The notes beneath the pieces were generated by a model that worked only from the letters and a program-made list of their open reading frames with translations, was not told the origin of the DNA and made no database searches. Made by a program: the position numbers and the translations under genes. This document shows positions 42,860 to 50,822 of a stretch of 50,822 bases of DNA, piece by piece. Within the stretch, counting starts at the first letter, position 1, and each line of letters begins with the position of its first letter. This DNA is from Gracilibacillus halophilus YIM-C55.5. GTDB lineage: Bacteria > Bacillota > Bacilli > Bacillales > Amphibacillaceae. The stretch spans positions 1 through 50,822 of the forward strand of contig NZ_APML01000042.1 of NCBI RefSeq assembly GCF_000359605.1, given 5' to 3'.

Positions 42860-44283
42860 AACTTTGGGGCGGACGATTTACAAAACCAACGAATGAGCTC
42901 GTCGATGAATATACCGCATCGATCAGCTTTGATCAAAAATTAGCACAATATGATATTCAAGGGAGTCTAGCACACGTGGAGATGCTCGCCAAGTGTGCTA
43001 TCATCCCAGAAGCAGATGCTGAAACGATTAAGCATGGCTTGGAAGTTGTTGCGCAAAAAATTGAAGCAGGCGAAGCAGAACTCACACAAGCCAACGAAGA
43101 TATTCATATGAATGTTGAGAAGCTGTTGATTGATGAAATCGGAGCTGTTGGTGGTAAATTGCATACTGGCAGAAGCCGCAATGACCAAATTGCATTAGAT
43201 ATGCGCTTGTATTTGAGAGATGCCGTTGTATCGTTGGTGGAACTTGTCTCCAAATTGCAAGAGGCGTTGCAACAACAAGCAAAGCAAAACTTAGATACGA
43301 TCTTGCCGGGGTATACGCATTTGCAGCGTGCTCAGCCAGTTTTATTCGCTCACCATATGATGGCATATGTATCGATGTTTGAAAGAGATGCCGATCGACT
43401 TATTGATAGTTTCAAGCGGATCAATCGTTCTCCGCTTGGAGCGGGTGCTTTAGCAGGAACAACATTTCCAATCGATCGTCATTATGTAGCAGAAAAGCTA
43501 AACTTTGATGGTGTTGTCGAAAATAGTTTAGACGCCGTTAGTGATCGAGATTTTGTGGTTGAATTTCTCTCTAATGCTTCCTTATTGATTATGCACATGT
43601 CACGTTTAAGTGAAGAACTTGTGCAATGGTCAAGTGCTGAATTCAATTTTATCGAGCTGGATGATGCGTTTTGTACAGGAAGTAGCATGATGCCACAGAA
43701 AAAGAATCCAGATGTTGCTGAATTAGTCCGTGGCAAAACTGGGCGTGTCTATGGTAATTTAACGGCGATGCTAACGACATTAAAAGGATTACCAATAGCG
43801 TATAACAAGGATATGCAAGAGGACAAAGAAGGCATGTTTGATACAGTCGAAACGTTAAAAGGGGCACTCGCCTTATTTGCACCAATGATTGAATCGATGC
43901 ATGTTCATAAGGAAAATATGTATCAAGCTGTCGCTGAAGACTTTTCCAATGCGACAGACTTAGCGGATTATCTAGTGAACAAAGACGTTCCATTCCGTGA
44001 AGCACATGCAGTTGTCGGTCAAGTCGTTCTTCACTGTATTGAAGAAAATCAATACTTATTGGATCTAACGATGGAAGAGTTTCAACAATTTTCAACATCC
44101 ATTGAAGAAGATATTTATGATGTGCTGTCACCTAAAGCTGTTGTGAATGCTCGTGACGTGGTTGGTGGTACAGCTGAAAACCGTGTTGAAGAACAAATCC
44201 ATCAAGCTGAATCACGATTATCAGAACGACACCATTGGATACAAACGCATGTCGACAAAGTAAATGTACTCAAAAAGAACTAA
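42856..44283 (+). CDS. argH: Argininosuccinate lyase
   Basis: The 475-aa fumarase/aspartase superfamily lyase releases arginine and fumarate. [22 protein letters not shown] at the N terminus, [16 protein letters not shown] (residues 97-112), the catalytic [13 protein letters not shown] region and the signature [22 protein letters not shown] are all present. It is slightly longer than B. subtilis ArgH, with the extra residues at the C terminus. It is translationally coupled to argG and ends at a terminator before the carA promoter. Confidence 0.97.
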   Translation: MKLWGGRFTKPTNELVDEYTASISFDQKLAQYDIQGSLAHVEMLAKCAIIPEADAETIKHGLEVVAQKIEAGEAELTQANEDIHMNVEKLLIDEIGAVGGKLHTGRSRNDQIALDMRLYLRDAVVSLVELVSKLQEALQQQAKQNLDTILPGYTHLQRAQPVLFAHHMMAYVSMFERDADRLIDSFKRINRSPLGAGALAGTTFPIDRHYVAEKLNFDGVVENSLDAVSDRDFVVEFLSNASLLIMHMSRLSEELVQWSSAEFNFIELDDAFCTGSSMMPQKKNPDVAELVRGKTGRVYGNLTAMLTTLKGLPIAYNKDMQEDKEGMFDTVETLKGALALFAPMIESMHVHKENMYQAVAEDFSNATDLADYLVNKDVPFREAHAVVGQVVLHCIEENQYLLDLTMEEFQQFSTSIEEDIYDVLSPKAVVNARDVVGGTAENRVEEQIHQAESRLSERHHWIQTHVDKVNVLKKN

Positions 44284-44316
44284 AAAGAAAAACTTGGGAG
44301 ACCAAGTTTTTCTTTT
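44283..44316 (+). terminator. Terminator of argGH
   Basis: A 15-bp stem (44283-44297 with 44302-44316) ending in TTTTTCTTTT lies directly at the argH stop. It separates argGH from carAB-argF. Confidence 0.85.
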
Positions 44317-44325
44317 CGAAACAAG

Positions 44326-44353
44326 TGCATAAATATAAATTATATAGTATAAT
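44326..44353 (+). promoter_or_regulatory. carA promoter region with putative ARG box
   Basis: TGCATAAATATAAA (44326-44339) differs from the ArgR pattern TGNATWWWWATNCA at one defined position. It covers the -35 region of TATAAT (44348-44353), 58 bp before carA. Confidence 0.5.
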
Positions 44354-44410
44354 TATTAATAAAGATTGTGCTGTAACAAATAGCCTTGTTGACAGATAAG
44401 GAGGATAAAC

Positions 44411-45505
44411 ATGCAAGACGAAATGGCTTACCTTGTTTTAAATACGGGAGATGTATTAGAAGGAAAATGGTTAAGTTCTGTCCGTTCAACGGAAGGAGAA
44501 CTTGTTTTTAACACGGCAATGACGGGTTATCAAGAAGTCATGACTGATCCCTCATATGCGGATCAAATTGTGACCATGACATATCCACTCATTGGAAATT
44601 ATGGGTGCAATGACATTGATTATGAGAGTTTAAAACCGTATTTAGCTGGTTTTATTGTATCGACAGCGAGTCATAATCCAGAGCACTATGAATCAAAACA
44701 AACGTTACAGAAATTGCTGGATGAACATAAGATTCCTGCATTATCAGATATTGATACACGGGCACTTACACGTATTATTCGTGAACATGGCGAGGTTTAC
44801 GGCAAGATTACTGCAGATCCTTATGATCAACCTGACATGTCTTCTGTGAATCCAGATATCGTTTCGACCGTATCCGTTACACAAAAGCAAGTATTCAAAA
44901 CAGATCAGCCAGCCAATGATCCAACGCCACATGTCGTACTCATGGACTTTGGATATAAGCATTCAATTGCTCAATCATTATTAGCGTTAGGCTGCGATGT
45001 CACAGTGGTTCCTTATCATACATCATATATTGAAATTCAATCACTTGATCCAGATGGAGTTTTACTATCCAATGGCCCTGGTGATCCAAAAGCATTATCA
45101 GATTTATTACCGAATATTAAACATATTTCAGAGGAATATCCGACACTTGGCATTTGTTTAGGCCATCAATTGGTAGCCTTAGCTCATGGCGCAACTACCA
45201 AACGACTTCCATATGGTCATCGTGGAAGCAACCATCCTGTAAAAGATTTGCAATCAGGGAAAGTCATGATTACGTCACAAAATCATGGGTACGTCGTCGA
45301 CTATGATTCTGTCAATATGAAAGATTGGTATGTTTCGCATGTGAATGTGAATGATCAATCAGTCGAAGGTTTAAAACACCAATCCAAACCGTTAATGACC
45401 GTACAATTTCATCCGGAAGCACACCCGGGGCCAATTGATACCCATCATTTATTCGTAGATTTTATCCAGCAATTTATTACTAAGGGAGAGAAGCAGCATG
45501 CCTAA
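44411..45505 (+). CDS. carA: Carbamoyl-phosphate synthase small subunit (glutaminase), arginine operon
   Basis: The 364-aa glutaminase subunit supplies ammonia to CarB. An N-terminal CPSase small-chain domain (with FNTAMTGYQEVMTDPSYADQ at 33-52) is followed by a class I amidotransferase domain with the nucleophile C249 in LGICLGHQLVALAHG and the His/Glu pair in VQFHPEAHPGP. The start at 44411 follows AAGGAGG. It overlaps carB by 8 bp. Position in the arg cluster behind an ARG box marks it as the arginine-specific enzyme. Confidence 0.95.
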   Translation: MQDEMAYLVLNTGDVLEGKWLSSVRSTEGELVFNTAMTGYQEVMTDPSYADQIVTMTYPLIGNYGCNDIDYESLKPYLAGFIVSTASHNPEHYESKQTLQKLLDEHKIPALSDIDTRALTRIIREHGEVYGKITADPYDQPDMSSVNPDIVSTVSVTQKQVFKTDQPANDPTPHVVLMDFGYKHSIAQSLLALGCDVTVVPYHTSYIEIQSLDPDGVLLSNGPGDPKALSDLLPNIKHISEEYPTLGICLGHQLVALAHGATTKRLPYGHRGSNHPVKDLQSGKVMITSQNHGYVVDYDSVNMKDWYVSHVNVNDQSVEGLKHQSKPLMTVQFHPEAHPGPIDTHHLFVDFIQQFITKGEKQHA

Positions 45506-48500
45506 GATTGACCAGTTACAAAAAGTACTTGTTATTGGATCAGGTCCCATCATTATCGGGCAAGCAGCGGAATTCGATTATGCCGGAACCCAAGCCTGTC
45601 TCGCATTAAAAGAAGATGGTGTGGAAGTGGTCCTTGTAAATAATAATCCTGCAACGATCATGACCGATGAAAATATTGCGGATAAAGTATATTTAGAACC
45701 ACTTACCTGTGAATCAATAACGAATATTATCGAGAAAGAACAACCTGATGGTATTTTGCCAACCCTTGGCGGGCAAACGGGTTTAAATATGGCGGTATTG
45801 CTTGATGAAGCAGGCGTACTCGAAAAATATGACGTCACATTACTCGGTACACCACTTGAAACGATTCAAAAAGGGGAAGACCGTGAAATCTTTAAATCCA
45901 TGATGAAAGACATCAATGAGCCAATTGCTGAGAGTTTATCGGTAAGCTCCATTGACGAGGCGATCGATTTTGCCAATCAAGTGGGATATTCGCTGATTGT
46001 ACGTCCAGCCTATACACTAGGTGGTGCAGGTGGCGGAATTGCAAACAATGAAGATGAGTTACGTACCATTGTCAAAAATGGACTGCATTACAGTCCTATT
46101 AACCAGGTTTTGATTGAACAAAGCGTAAAAGGTTGGAAAGAAGTAGAATATGAGGTTATGCGCGATGAAAATGATACGTGCATTATCGTCTGCAATATGG
46201 AGAATTTCGACCCAGTTGGTGTGCATACTGGTGACAGTATCGTTGTCGCACCGTCACAGACGCTCACCGATCGACAATATCAAATGTTGCGTACATCATC
46301 CTGCCGAGTCATTCGCGAGTTAGGTGTGATTGGTGGCTGTAACATTCAATTTGCCTTGAATCCAGAGAGTGATGAATATATTATCATTGAAGTGAATCCG
46401 CGTGTCAGCCGTTCAAGTGCGCTTGCATCGAAGGCTACAGGATATCCGATTGCCCGTATCGCTGCGAAATTAGCATTAGGCTATCATCTAGACGAGGTGA
46501 AAAATCCTATTACCGGCGATACGTATGCAAGCTTTGAACCTGCGATTGATTATATTGCTGCAAAAATCCCTCGTTGGCCGTTTGATAAATTTACTCAGGC
46601 TGATCGTTTACTTGGAACACAGATGAAGGCAACGGGTGAGGTTATGGCGTTAGCAAGAAATCTTCCTGCTGCCATTAATAAAGCCGTTCGTTCCCTTGAA
46701 ATTGGTCTTGATTCTCTTCATCTACCAGGTATAGAGAACCAATCGGATCAAGAATTGCAAACTGCGTTAGTGCAAGCGACCGATGAACGAATCTTTGCTG
46801 TAGCAGAAGCACTAAGACGTGGCATGAGCGTGGAGGACATTTTTTCCATTACGCAAATTAATCAATATTTCTTACATGAATTACATGCGATGGTAGAGAA
46901 GGAAAAACAAATTGCGAAAACAAAGTGGCAAGATCTTACTGCGAACGAATTAAAAGAGGCTAAGGAATTTGGATTAGCGGATTCGACGTTAGCTAATTTG
47001 TTAGATGTAACGGAGGATCAAATTCGACAGAAACAAAGTGAAGCTAAACTAGCCCCTTCGTATAAAATGGTGGATACTTGTGCGGCTGAATTCTCTGCAG
47101 AGACCCCTTATTTTTATAGTTCTTGGAATGAATTTGATGAAGTCGAATCGCTAAAAGGAAACAAACGCATGGTTGTATTGGGCTCTGGACCGATACGTAT
47201 CGGACAAGGAGTAGAATTTGATTATTGTTCTGTTCATGCTGCTAAGTCCCTGCAGGCACAAGGCGTTGATGCGGTGGTTGTAAATAACAATCCGGAGACA
47301 GTCAGTACGGATTTTAATACGGCGGATCACTTGTATTTTGAACCATTAACCGTTGAAGACGTCTTGCACATCGTAAAGAAAGAAAAAGCGCAAGGTGTAC
47401 TTGTACAGTTTGGCGGACAAACAGCAATTAATTTAGCTGAAGGATTACAACAAGCAGGGGTTTCCATCACGGGAACAGAATTAGAGGCTATCTCAGCTGT
47501 GGAAGACCGTGAGCAATTTTACCAGCTACTATCAAGCTTGGATATCCCACATATTCCAGGGGATACTGTGATGGCTACCGAAGACGCAAAAGCAGTCGCA
47601 GAAAAAATTGGTTATCCGATCTTGTTGCGTCCATCATATGTAATCGGTGGGCAAGGAATGGTGATTTTGTACAATGAACAGCAGCTTGTAGACTATTTAT
47701 CTGAACTGCAAACGAGTGTCCATGATGATCGAATTTTTCCATTGTTAATTGATCGGTTTATTGAAGGATACGAAGTGGAAGTCGATGCGATTTGTGATGG
47801 TAAAGATGTGTTAATCCCTGGCATTTTTGAACATACTGAAAAAGCAGGTGTTCACTCAGGTGACAGTGTAGCTACTTTTCCTGCGCCGAATCTGACAGAT
47901 GGTCACAAACAAACGATCGAAGCGTATACACAAAAAATCTCTTCTCAATTGAATGTCAAAGGAATTATGAATATCCAATTTGTCCTTAGTGAAGATCGAC
48001 AGACGGTGTATGTATTAGAGGTAAATCCGCGAGCTTCAAGAACGGTTCCGATTGCGAGTAAAGTAACGGGTGTACCTATGGTGGATCTAGCGACACGAGT
48101 ACAAATGGGTGAATCATTAGATGATCAAGGATGGAAGCTCGGTTTACATGAAGATGTCCCTTATTATGCTGTGAAGATGCCGATTTTCTCATCGAATAAG
48201 TTGCCAGGTGTTGATCCTGTGTTAGGTCCAGAGATGAAATCAACGGGTGAAGCAATTGGAATGGGGTCAACGGTAGATCAAGCGATGGCGAAAGCATTCG
48301 GATGGGCAGAAAATAGTATGAAGGCACTAACGAAAGATGATACTATTTTTGTTTCATTCGATTCGCTGACAGCATCCGTTATTGATCAATTGAAAGACTT
48401 ATCAGTAACGGTTGATACAGACGAAGCAACCACCGATCAGTTAGCTAATCGAGGAATCTCAAATATCAATCGTGTCTCCTTATCAGAAGCGAAACAAAAG

Positions 48501-48734
48501 TGTATGGATGAGGCTTATGCATTGATATGTGATACGCATCGAAGTGGTGAACGCGATCAACATGTCGAGTTACGAGAAGCGGCATTAAAGTCAGATACAA
48601 AATGTTTCACGTCAAATGATACTTTCAAATCTTATTTACAAGTCATGGATCAAGACATTGAATTCCCGCAGTCGATGCAACAATATCGGGAAAGTCAAAG
48701 CCCAGTTAATCAAAAGGAGCGTGTCGTACGGTGA
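45498..48734 (+). CDS. carB: Carbamoyl-phosphate synthase large subunit
   Basis: The 1078-aa enzyme has two homologous ATP-grasp halves: [21 protein letters not shown] opens the first and [19 protein letters not shown] the second. There is an oligomerisation region between them and an MGS-like allosteric domain at the C terminus (from about 935). It makes carbamoyl phosphate for OTCase. It is longer than the B. subtilis arginine enzyme (1030 aa) and close to the pyrimidine one (1071 aa), mainly because the C-terminal domain is complete. Its stop overlaps the argF start by 4 bp. Confidence 0.95.
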   Translation: MPKIDQLQKVLVIGSGPIIIGQAAEFDYAGTQACLALKEDGVEVVLVNNNPATIMTDENIADKVYLEPLTCESITNIIEKEQPDGILPTLGGQTGLNMAVLLDEAGVLEKYDVTLLGTPLETIQKGEDREIFKSMMKDINEPIAESLSVSSIDEAIDFANQVGYSLIVRPAYTLGGAGGGIANNEDELRTIVKNGLHYSPINQVLIEQSVKGWKEVEYEVMRDENDTCIIVCNMENFDPVGVHTGDSIVVAPSQTLTDRQYQMLRTSSCRVIRELGVIGGCNIQFALNPESDEYIIIEVNPRVSRSSALASKATGYPIARIAAKLALGYHLDEVKNPITGDTYASFEPAIDYIAAKIPRWPFDKFTQADRLLGTQMKATGEVMALARNLPAAINKAVRSLEIGLDSLHLPGIENQSDQELQTALVQATDERIFAVAEALRRGMSVEDIFSITQINQYFLHELHAMVEKEKQIAKTKWQDLTANELKEAKEFGLADSTLANLLDVTEDQIRQKQSEAKLAPSYKMVDTCAAEFSAETPYFYSSWNEFDEVESLKGNKRMVVLGSGPIRIGQGVEFDYCSVHAAKSLQAQGVDAVVVNNNPETVSTDFNTADHLYFEPLTVEDVLHIVKKEKAQGVLVQFGGQTAINLAEGLQQAGVSITGTELEAISAVEDREQFYQLLSSLDIPHIPGDTVMATEDAKAVAEKIGYPILLRPSYVIGGQGMVILYNEQQLVDYLSELQTSVHDDRIFPLLIDRFIEGYEVEVDAICDGKDVLIPGIFEHTEKAGVHSGDSVATFPAPNLTDGHKQTIEAYTQKISSQLNVKGIMNIQFVLSEDRQTVYVLEVNPRASRTVPIASKVTGVPMVDLATRVQMGESLDDQGWKLGLHEDVPYYAVKMPIFSSNKLPGVDPVLGPEMKSTGEAIGMGSTVDQAMAKAFGWAENSMKALTKDDTIFVSFDSLTASVIDQLKDLSVTVDTDEATTDQLANRGISNINRVSLSEAKQKCMDEAYALICDTHRSGERDQHVELREAALKSDTKCFTSNDTFKSYLQVMDQDIEFPQSMQQYRESQSPVNQKERVVR

Positions 48735-49665
48735 GTGTGAAAGAAAATTTAAAGGGGAGAAGCCTGCTAACACTAGCAGACTTCTCAAAACAAGAAATAA
48801 CGTATGTACTCGAATTAGCTGATCAAATCAAACAAAAGCGCAAGAATGGCGAAGTCTATGAACCATTAAAAGGAAAAACACTAGGCATGATTTTTGAAAA
48901 GTCTTCGACACGTACACGCGTATCTTTTGAAACAGGCATCTATCAGCTAGGTGGTTCAGGACTATTTTTAAGCGCTAATGATATTCAGCTAGGTCGTGGT
49001 GAGCCGATTTCTGACACGGCAAAAGTGTTGTCTGGCTATTTAGACGGAATCATGATTCGTACCTTTTCTCAACAAGATGTAGAGGAATTGGCTGACAATG
49101 CATCGATTCCAGTGATTAACGGGTTAACAGATGATTACCATCCATGCCAGGTGTTAGCCGATTTACAAACGATAAAAGAAGAAAAAGGCAAACTGGAAGG
49201 ATTGAAGCTTGCCTACATTGGCGATGGTAATAACATGGCGCATTCACTCATGATCGGTGCTGCAAGATGGGAATTGATGTTTCAATTGCGGCCCCTAAAG
49301 GATACCAGCCAAATCCTGAGATTACCTCAGTTGCAAAAGACGTTGCAGAAGGAACCGAAGTGATCGTGACAGATGAAGTGACTGAAGCTGTGAAAGATGC
49401 TGATGTGATTTATTCCGATGTTTGGGCAAGTATGGGTCAAGAAAGTGAACAAAGTCAACGCGAAGGAGCATTCTGGAATTATCAAGTGAACAAAGAATTG
49501 TTTGTATATGCAAAAGCGGATGCGATTTTTATGCATTGTCTCCCTGCTCACCGCGGAGAAGAAGTAACTGCCGAAATTATTGATGGCCCACAATCGGTTG
49601 TCTTTCAGGAAGCAGAAAATCGCCTTCATGCACAAAAGGCATTAATGGTTGCTTTAATGGGATAA
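48731..49665 (+). pseudogene. argF: Ornithine carbamoyltransferase, interrupted by a one-base frameshift
   Basis: Two frames together give a full OTCase of about 311 aa. The first (48731-49363) carries the carbamoyl-phosphate loop SSTRTR (58-63) and HPCQ; the second, from about 49267, carries the ornithine-side HCLPAHRG and the C terminus. They join at GCTGCAAGATG (49259-49269), where relatives need one more A to read Ala-Lys-Met-Gly. One base missing from an A run thus ends the first product in 31 foreign residues. No slippery site is evident. Start is GTG 48731 after AAGGAG. Either a true mutation, giving arginine auxotrophy unless another OTCase exists, or a sequencing error. Confidence 0.85.
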
Positions 49666-49675
49666 AAGATGGAAC

Positions 49676-49708
49676 GCTGGACTCTAACAGTAGAAGTCCA
49701 GCTTTTTT
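49676..49708 (+). terminator. Terminator of carAB-argF
   Basis: GCTGGACT (49676-49683) pairs with AGTCCAGC (49695-49702), followed by six T residues, 11 bp after the stop. Confidence 0.88.
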
Positions 49709-49800
49709 GTGTAAGAGTGGAGATTGCCCTTCTTGCTTGTCTATTGCTATAATAAAGATTAATTGTGTAGATGATTCGCTTAATAAGGGATGGATTCCAA

Positions 49801-50718
49801 ATGGATAAGCAACAAGTGATAAGAGACTTGCATGATGTTATAAAAGAAACCAATTTTTCAGTGGATGAATTACTAAAAGATCATACGTATACAAAACTCG
49901 GTGGAAAAGCGGATGTTTTTGTCACACCAGATACGATAGATGAAGTGCAACAAGTGATAAAATACGCCAATGCGCATGACATTCCTTTTACACTACTTGG
50001 CAATGGATCGAATGTGATTATTCGTGATGGTGGCATACGCGGTATTGTTTTAAGTTTGAAGAAATTTGCTACCATTCAACGAGATGGGAATAAAGTGATA
50101 GCGCAAAGTGGTGCGAGAATTATTGATGCATCACGTTTCGCGCTAAATGAGTCGTTAACTGGATTAGAATTTGCATGTGGGATTCCCGGAACGGTCGGTG
50201 GTGCCCTCTATATGAATGCGGGTGCTTATGGTGGTGAAGTGAAAGATTGTTTAGCGCATGCATTAGTTGTCGATCGTTTCGGTGAAGTTCATCGCATCGC
50301 AGCCGAAGGGTTCGATTTGGCGTATCGAACGAGCAACATTGCGGAAAAAGGTTATATTGTTTTGGAAGCTACGTTTCAATTAGAACCTGGAGATGCGAGA
50401 GAAATAAAAGCGATGATGGATGATTTAACGAACCGACGTGAATCGAAGCAACCACTCGAATATCCTTCGTGTGGTAGTGTATTTAAGCGCCCTCCAGGAT
50501 ACTTCGCTGGAAAACTTATTCAAGATAGCGACTTACAAGGCAAGGGCGTTGGTGGTGCGGAAGTGTCAACGAAGCATGCTGGTTTTATCGTTAATAAAAG
50601 TGATGCGACAGCGACTGAATACATTTCTGTCATCGAAATGGTTCAGCGAACAGTGAAAGAGAAATTCGGCGTTGCACTTGAGCGAGAGGTCAGAATTTTA
50701 GGTGAAGATGAGAAATGA
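49801..50718 (+). CDS. murB: UDP-N-acetylenolpyruvoylglucosamine reductase
   Basis: The 305-aa FAD enzyme makes UDP-MurNAc for peptidoglycan. HTYTKLGGKADVFVTP at the N terminus, PFTLLGNGSNVIIRDGG and GLEFACGIPGTVGGALYMNAGAYGGE are the FAD-binding parts. YPSCGSVFKRPPGYFAGKLI is the type II MurB catalytic loop, and the C-terminal Glu lies in EREVRILGE. The start at 49801 is 7 nt after a GGGATGG site; ATG 49771 lacks one. The gene has its own leader after the arg terminator. Confidence 0.95.
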   Translation: MDKQQVIRDLHDVIKETNFSVDELLKDHTYTKLGGKADVFVTPDTIDEVQQVIKYANAHDIPFTLLGNGSNVIIRDGGIRGIVLSLKKFATIQRDGNKVIAQSGARIIDASRFALNESLTGLEFACGIPGTVGGALYMNAGAYGGEVKDCLAHALVVDRFGEVHRIAAEGFDLAYRTSNIAEKGYIVLEATFQLEPGDAREIKAMMDDLTNRRESKQPLEYPSCGSVFKRPPGYFAGKLIQDSDLQGKGVGGAEVSTKHAGFIVNKSDATATEYISVIEMVQRTVKEKFGVALEREVRILGEDEK

Positions 50719-50735
50719 TTTTTGATAATGATGTA

Positions 50736-50822
50736 ATGAAGGCAGAAAATCGATCTTGAAGCCGGAAGAAGTGTCATCATTAGCATCATGAAGGTAGAAA
50801 AATGATCTTGAAGCCGGAAAAA
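50736..50822. repeat. 52-bp tandem repeat at the right window end
   Basis: A 32-bp near-identical block beginning ATGAAGG and ending in CTTGAAGCCGGAA starts at 50736 and again at 50788, 52 bp apart. The second copy runs into the window end, so the array probably continues. It begins 17 bp after the murB stop. Confidence 0.75.

Noticed and set aside
43649..44131. 160-codon minus-strand frame inside argH
   Set aside because: It is a shadow of argH; histidine/leucine-rich low-complexity translation typical of antisense frames.
49259..49270. Programmed ribosomal frameshift in argF
   Set aside because: No X-XXY-YYZ slippery heptamer or downstream pseudoknot is evident, and OTCase is not known to use recoding; a deletion is simpler.

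Overview
The window is chromosomal DNA of a low-GC, Gram-positive, spore-forming, salt-tolerant Bacillaceae (Gracilibacillus, Virgibacillus or Halobacillus type; genus is inference). The evidence is AGGAGG-type ribosome binding sites, TTG and GTG starts, a complete ectoine operon (ectABC), Bacillus-type small or sporulation-associated families (YueI, YtzI, DUF1360), and operators matching CodY, PerR, Fur and AhrC/ArgR. I see no rRNA, tRNA, prophage, insertion sequence or CRISPR array. Both ends of the window lie in tandem repeats of about 51-52 bp, so it may be an assembly contig that stops at repeats.

Layout. 1-650: a 51-bp tandem repeat, then no clear gene. 647-2510: a 56-aa membrane peptide, then a CPBP membrane protease convergent with a MerR regulator; the protease promoter has a classical 19-bp MerR operator. 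2705-9480: a seven-gene envelope module (RDD, SpoIIM/DUF95, DUF58, MoxR ATPase, DUF4350, DUF4129, polytopic membrane protein). 9624-11909: a DHA2 drug exporter behind a TetR repressor whose reading frame can only be opened at an ATT codon. 12070-14653: isopentenyl-diphosphate isomerase, a ferredoxin-NADP reductase homologue with a degraded nucleotide site, and a CwlK-like peptidase. 14810-16501: ilvD behind a CodY box. 16687-16910: a 52-bp tandem repeat made of hairpins. 17084-21318: a TrpXYZ-like ABC transporter and an aminotransferase. 21407-26157: yueI, ectABC and a PerR-box catalase. 26561-31294: a Fur-box ABC ATPase without a permease, several small sporulation or envelope genes, an iron alcohol dehydrogenase and Ohr. 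31378-33290: an MFS transporter and signal peptidase I. 33347-37772: a TPP riboswitch with thiD-thiM-thiE, then a PfpI-like protein, a DUF456 protein and a pyridoxine-kinase-like protein. 37997-41322: a BcrA-type ABC exporter, a DUF4064 protein and a DUF4349 lipoprotein. 41600-49665: argGH and carAB-argF under ARG boxes. 49801-50718: murB.

How it fits together. The arg block covers carbamoyl phosphate to arginine, but argF carries a one-base frameshift that should inactivate it unless it is a sequence error. The thiamine block is a salvage set (HMP and thiazole kinases plus the coupling enzyme). Ectoine synthesis, catalase, Ohr and the Fur and PerR sites form a stress-oriented central stretch.

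The observations I rate highest are the three unrelated loci of 51-52 bp tandem repeats with hairpin architecture, the ATT-initiated TetR repressor with two operator sites in its leader, the complete MoxR/DUF58/SpoIIM/RDD module of unknown function, the argF frameshift, and the reductase homologue lacking its NADPH motif.
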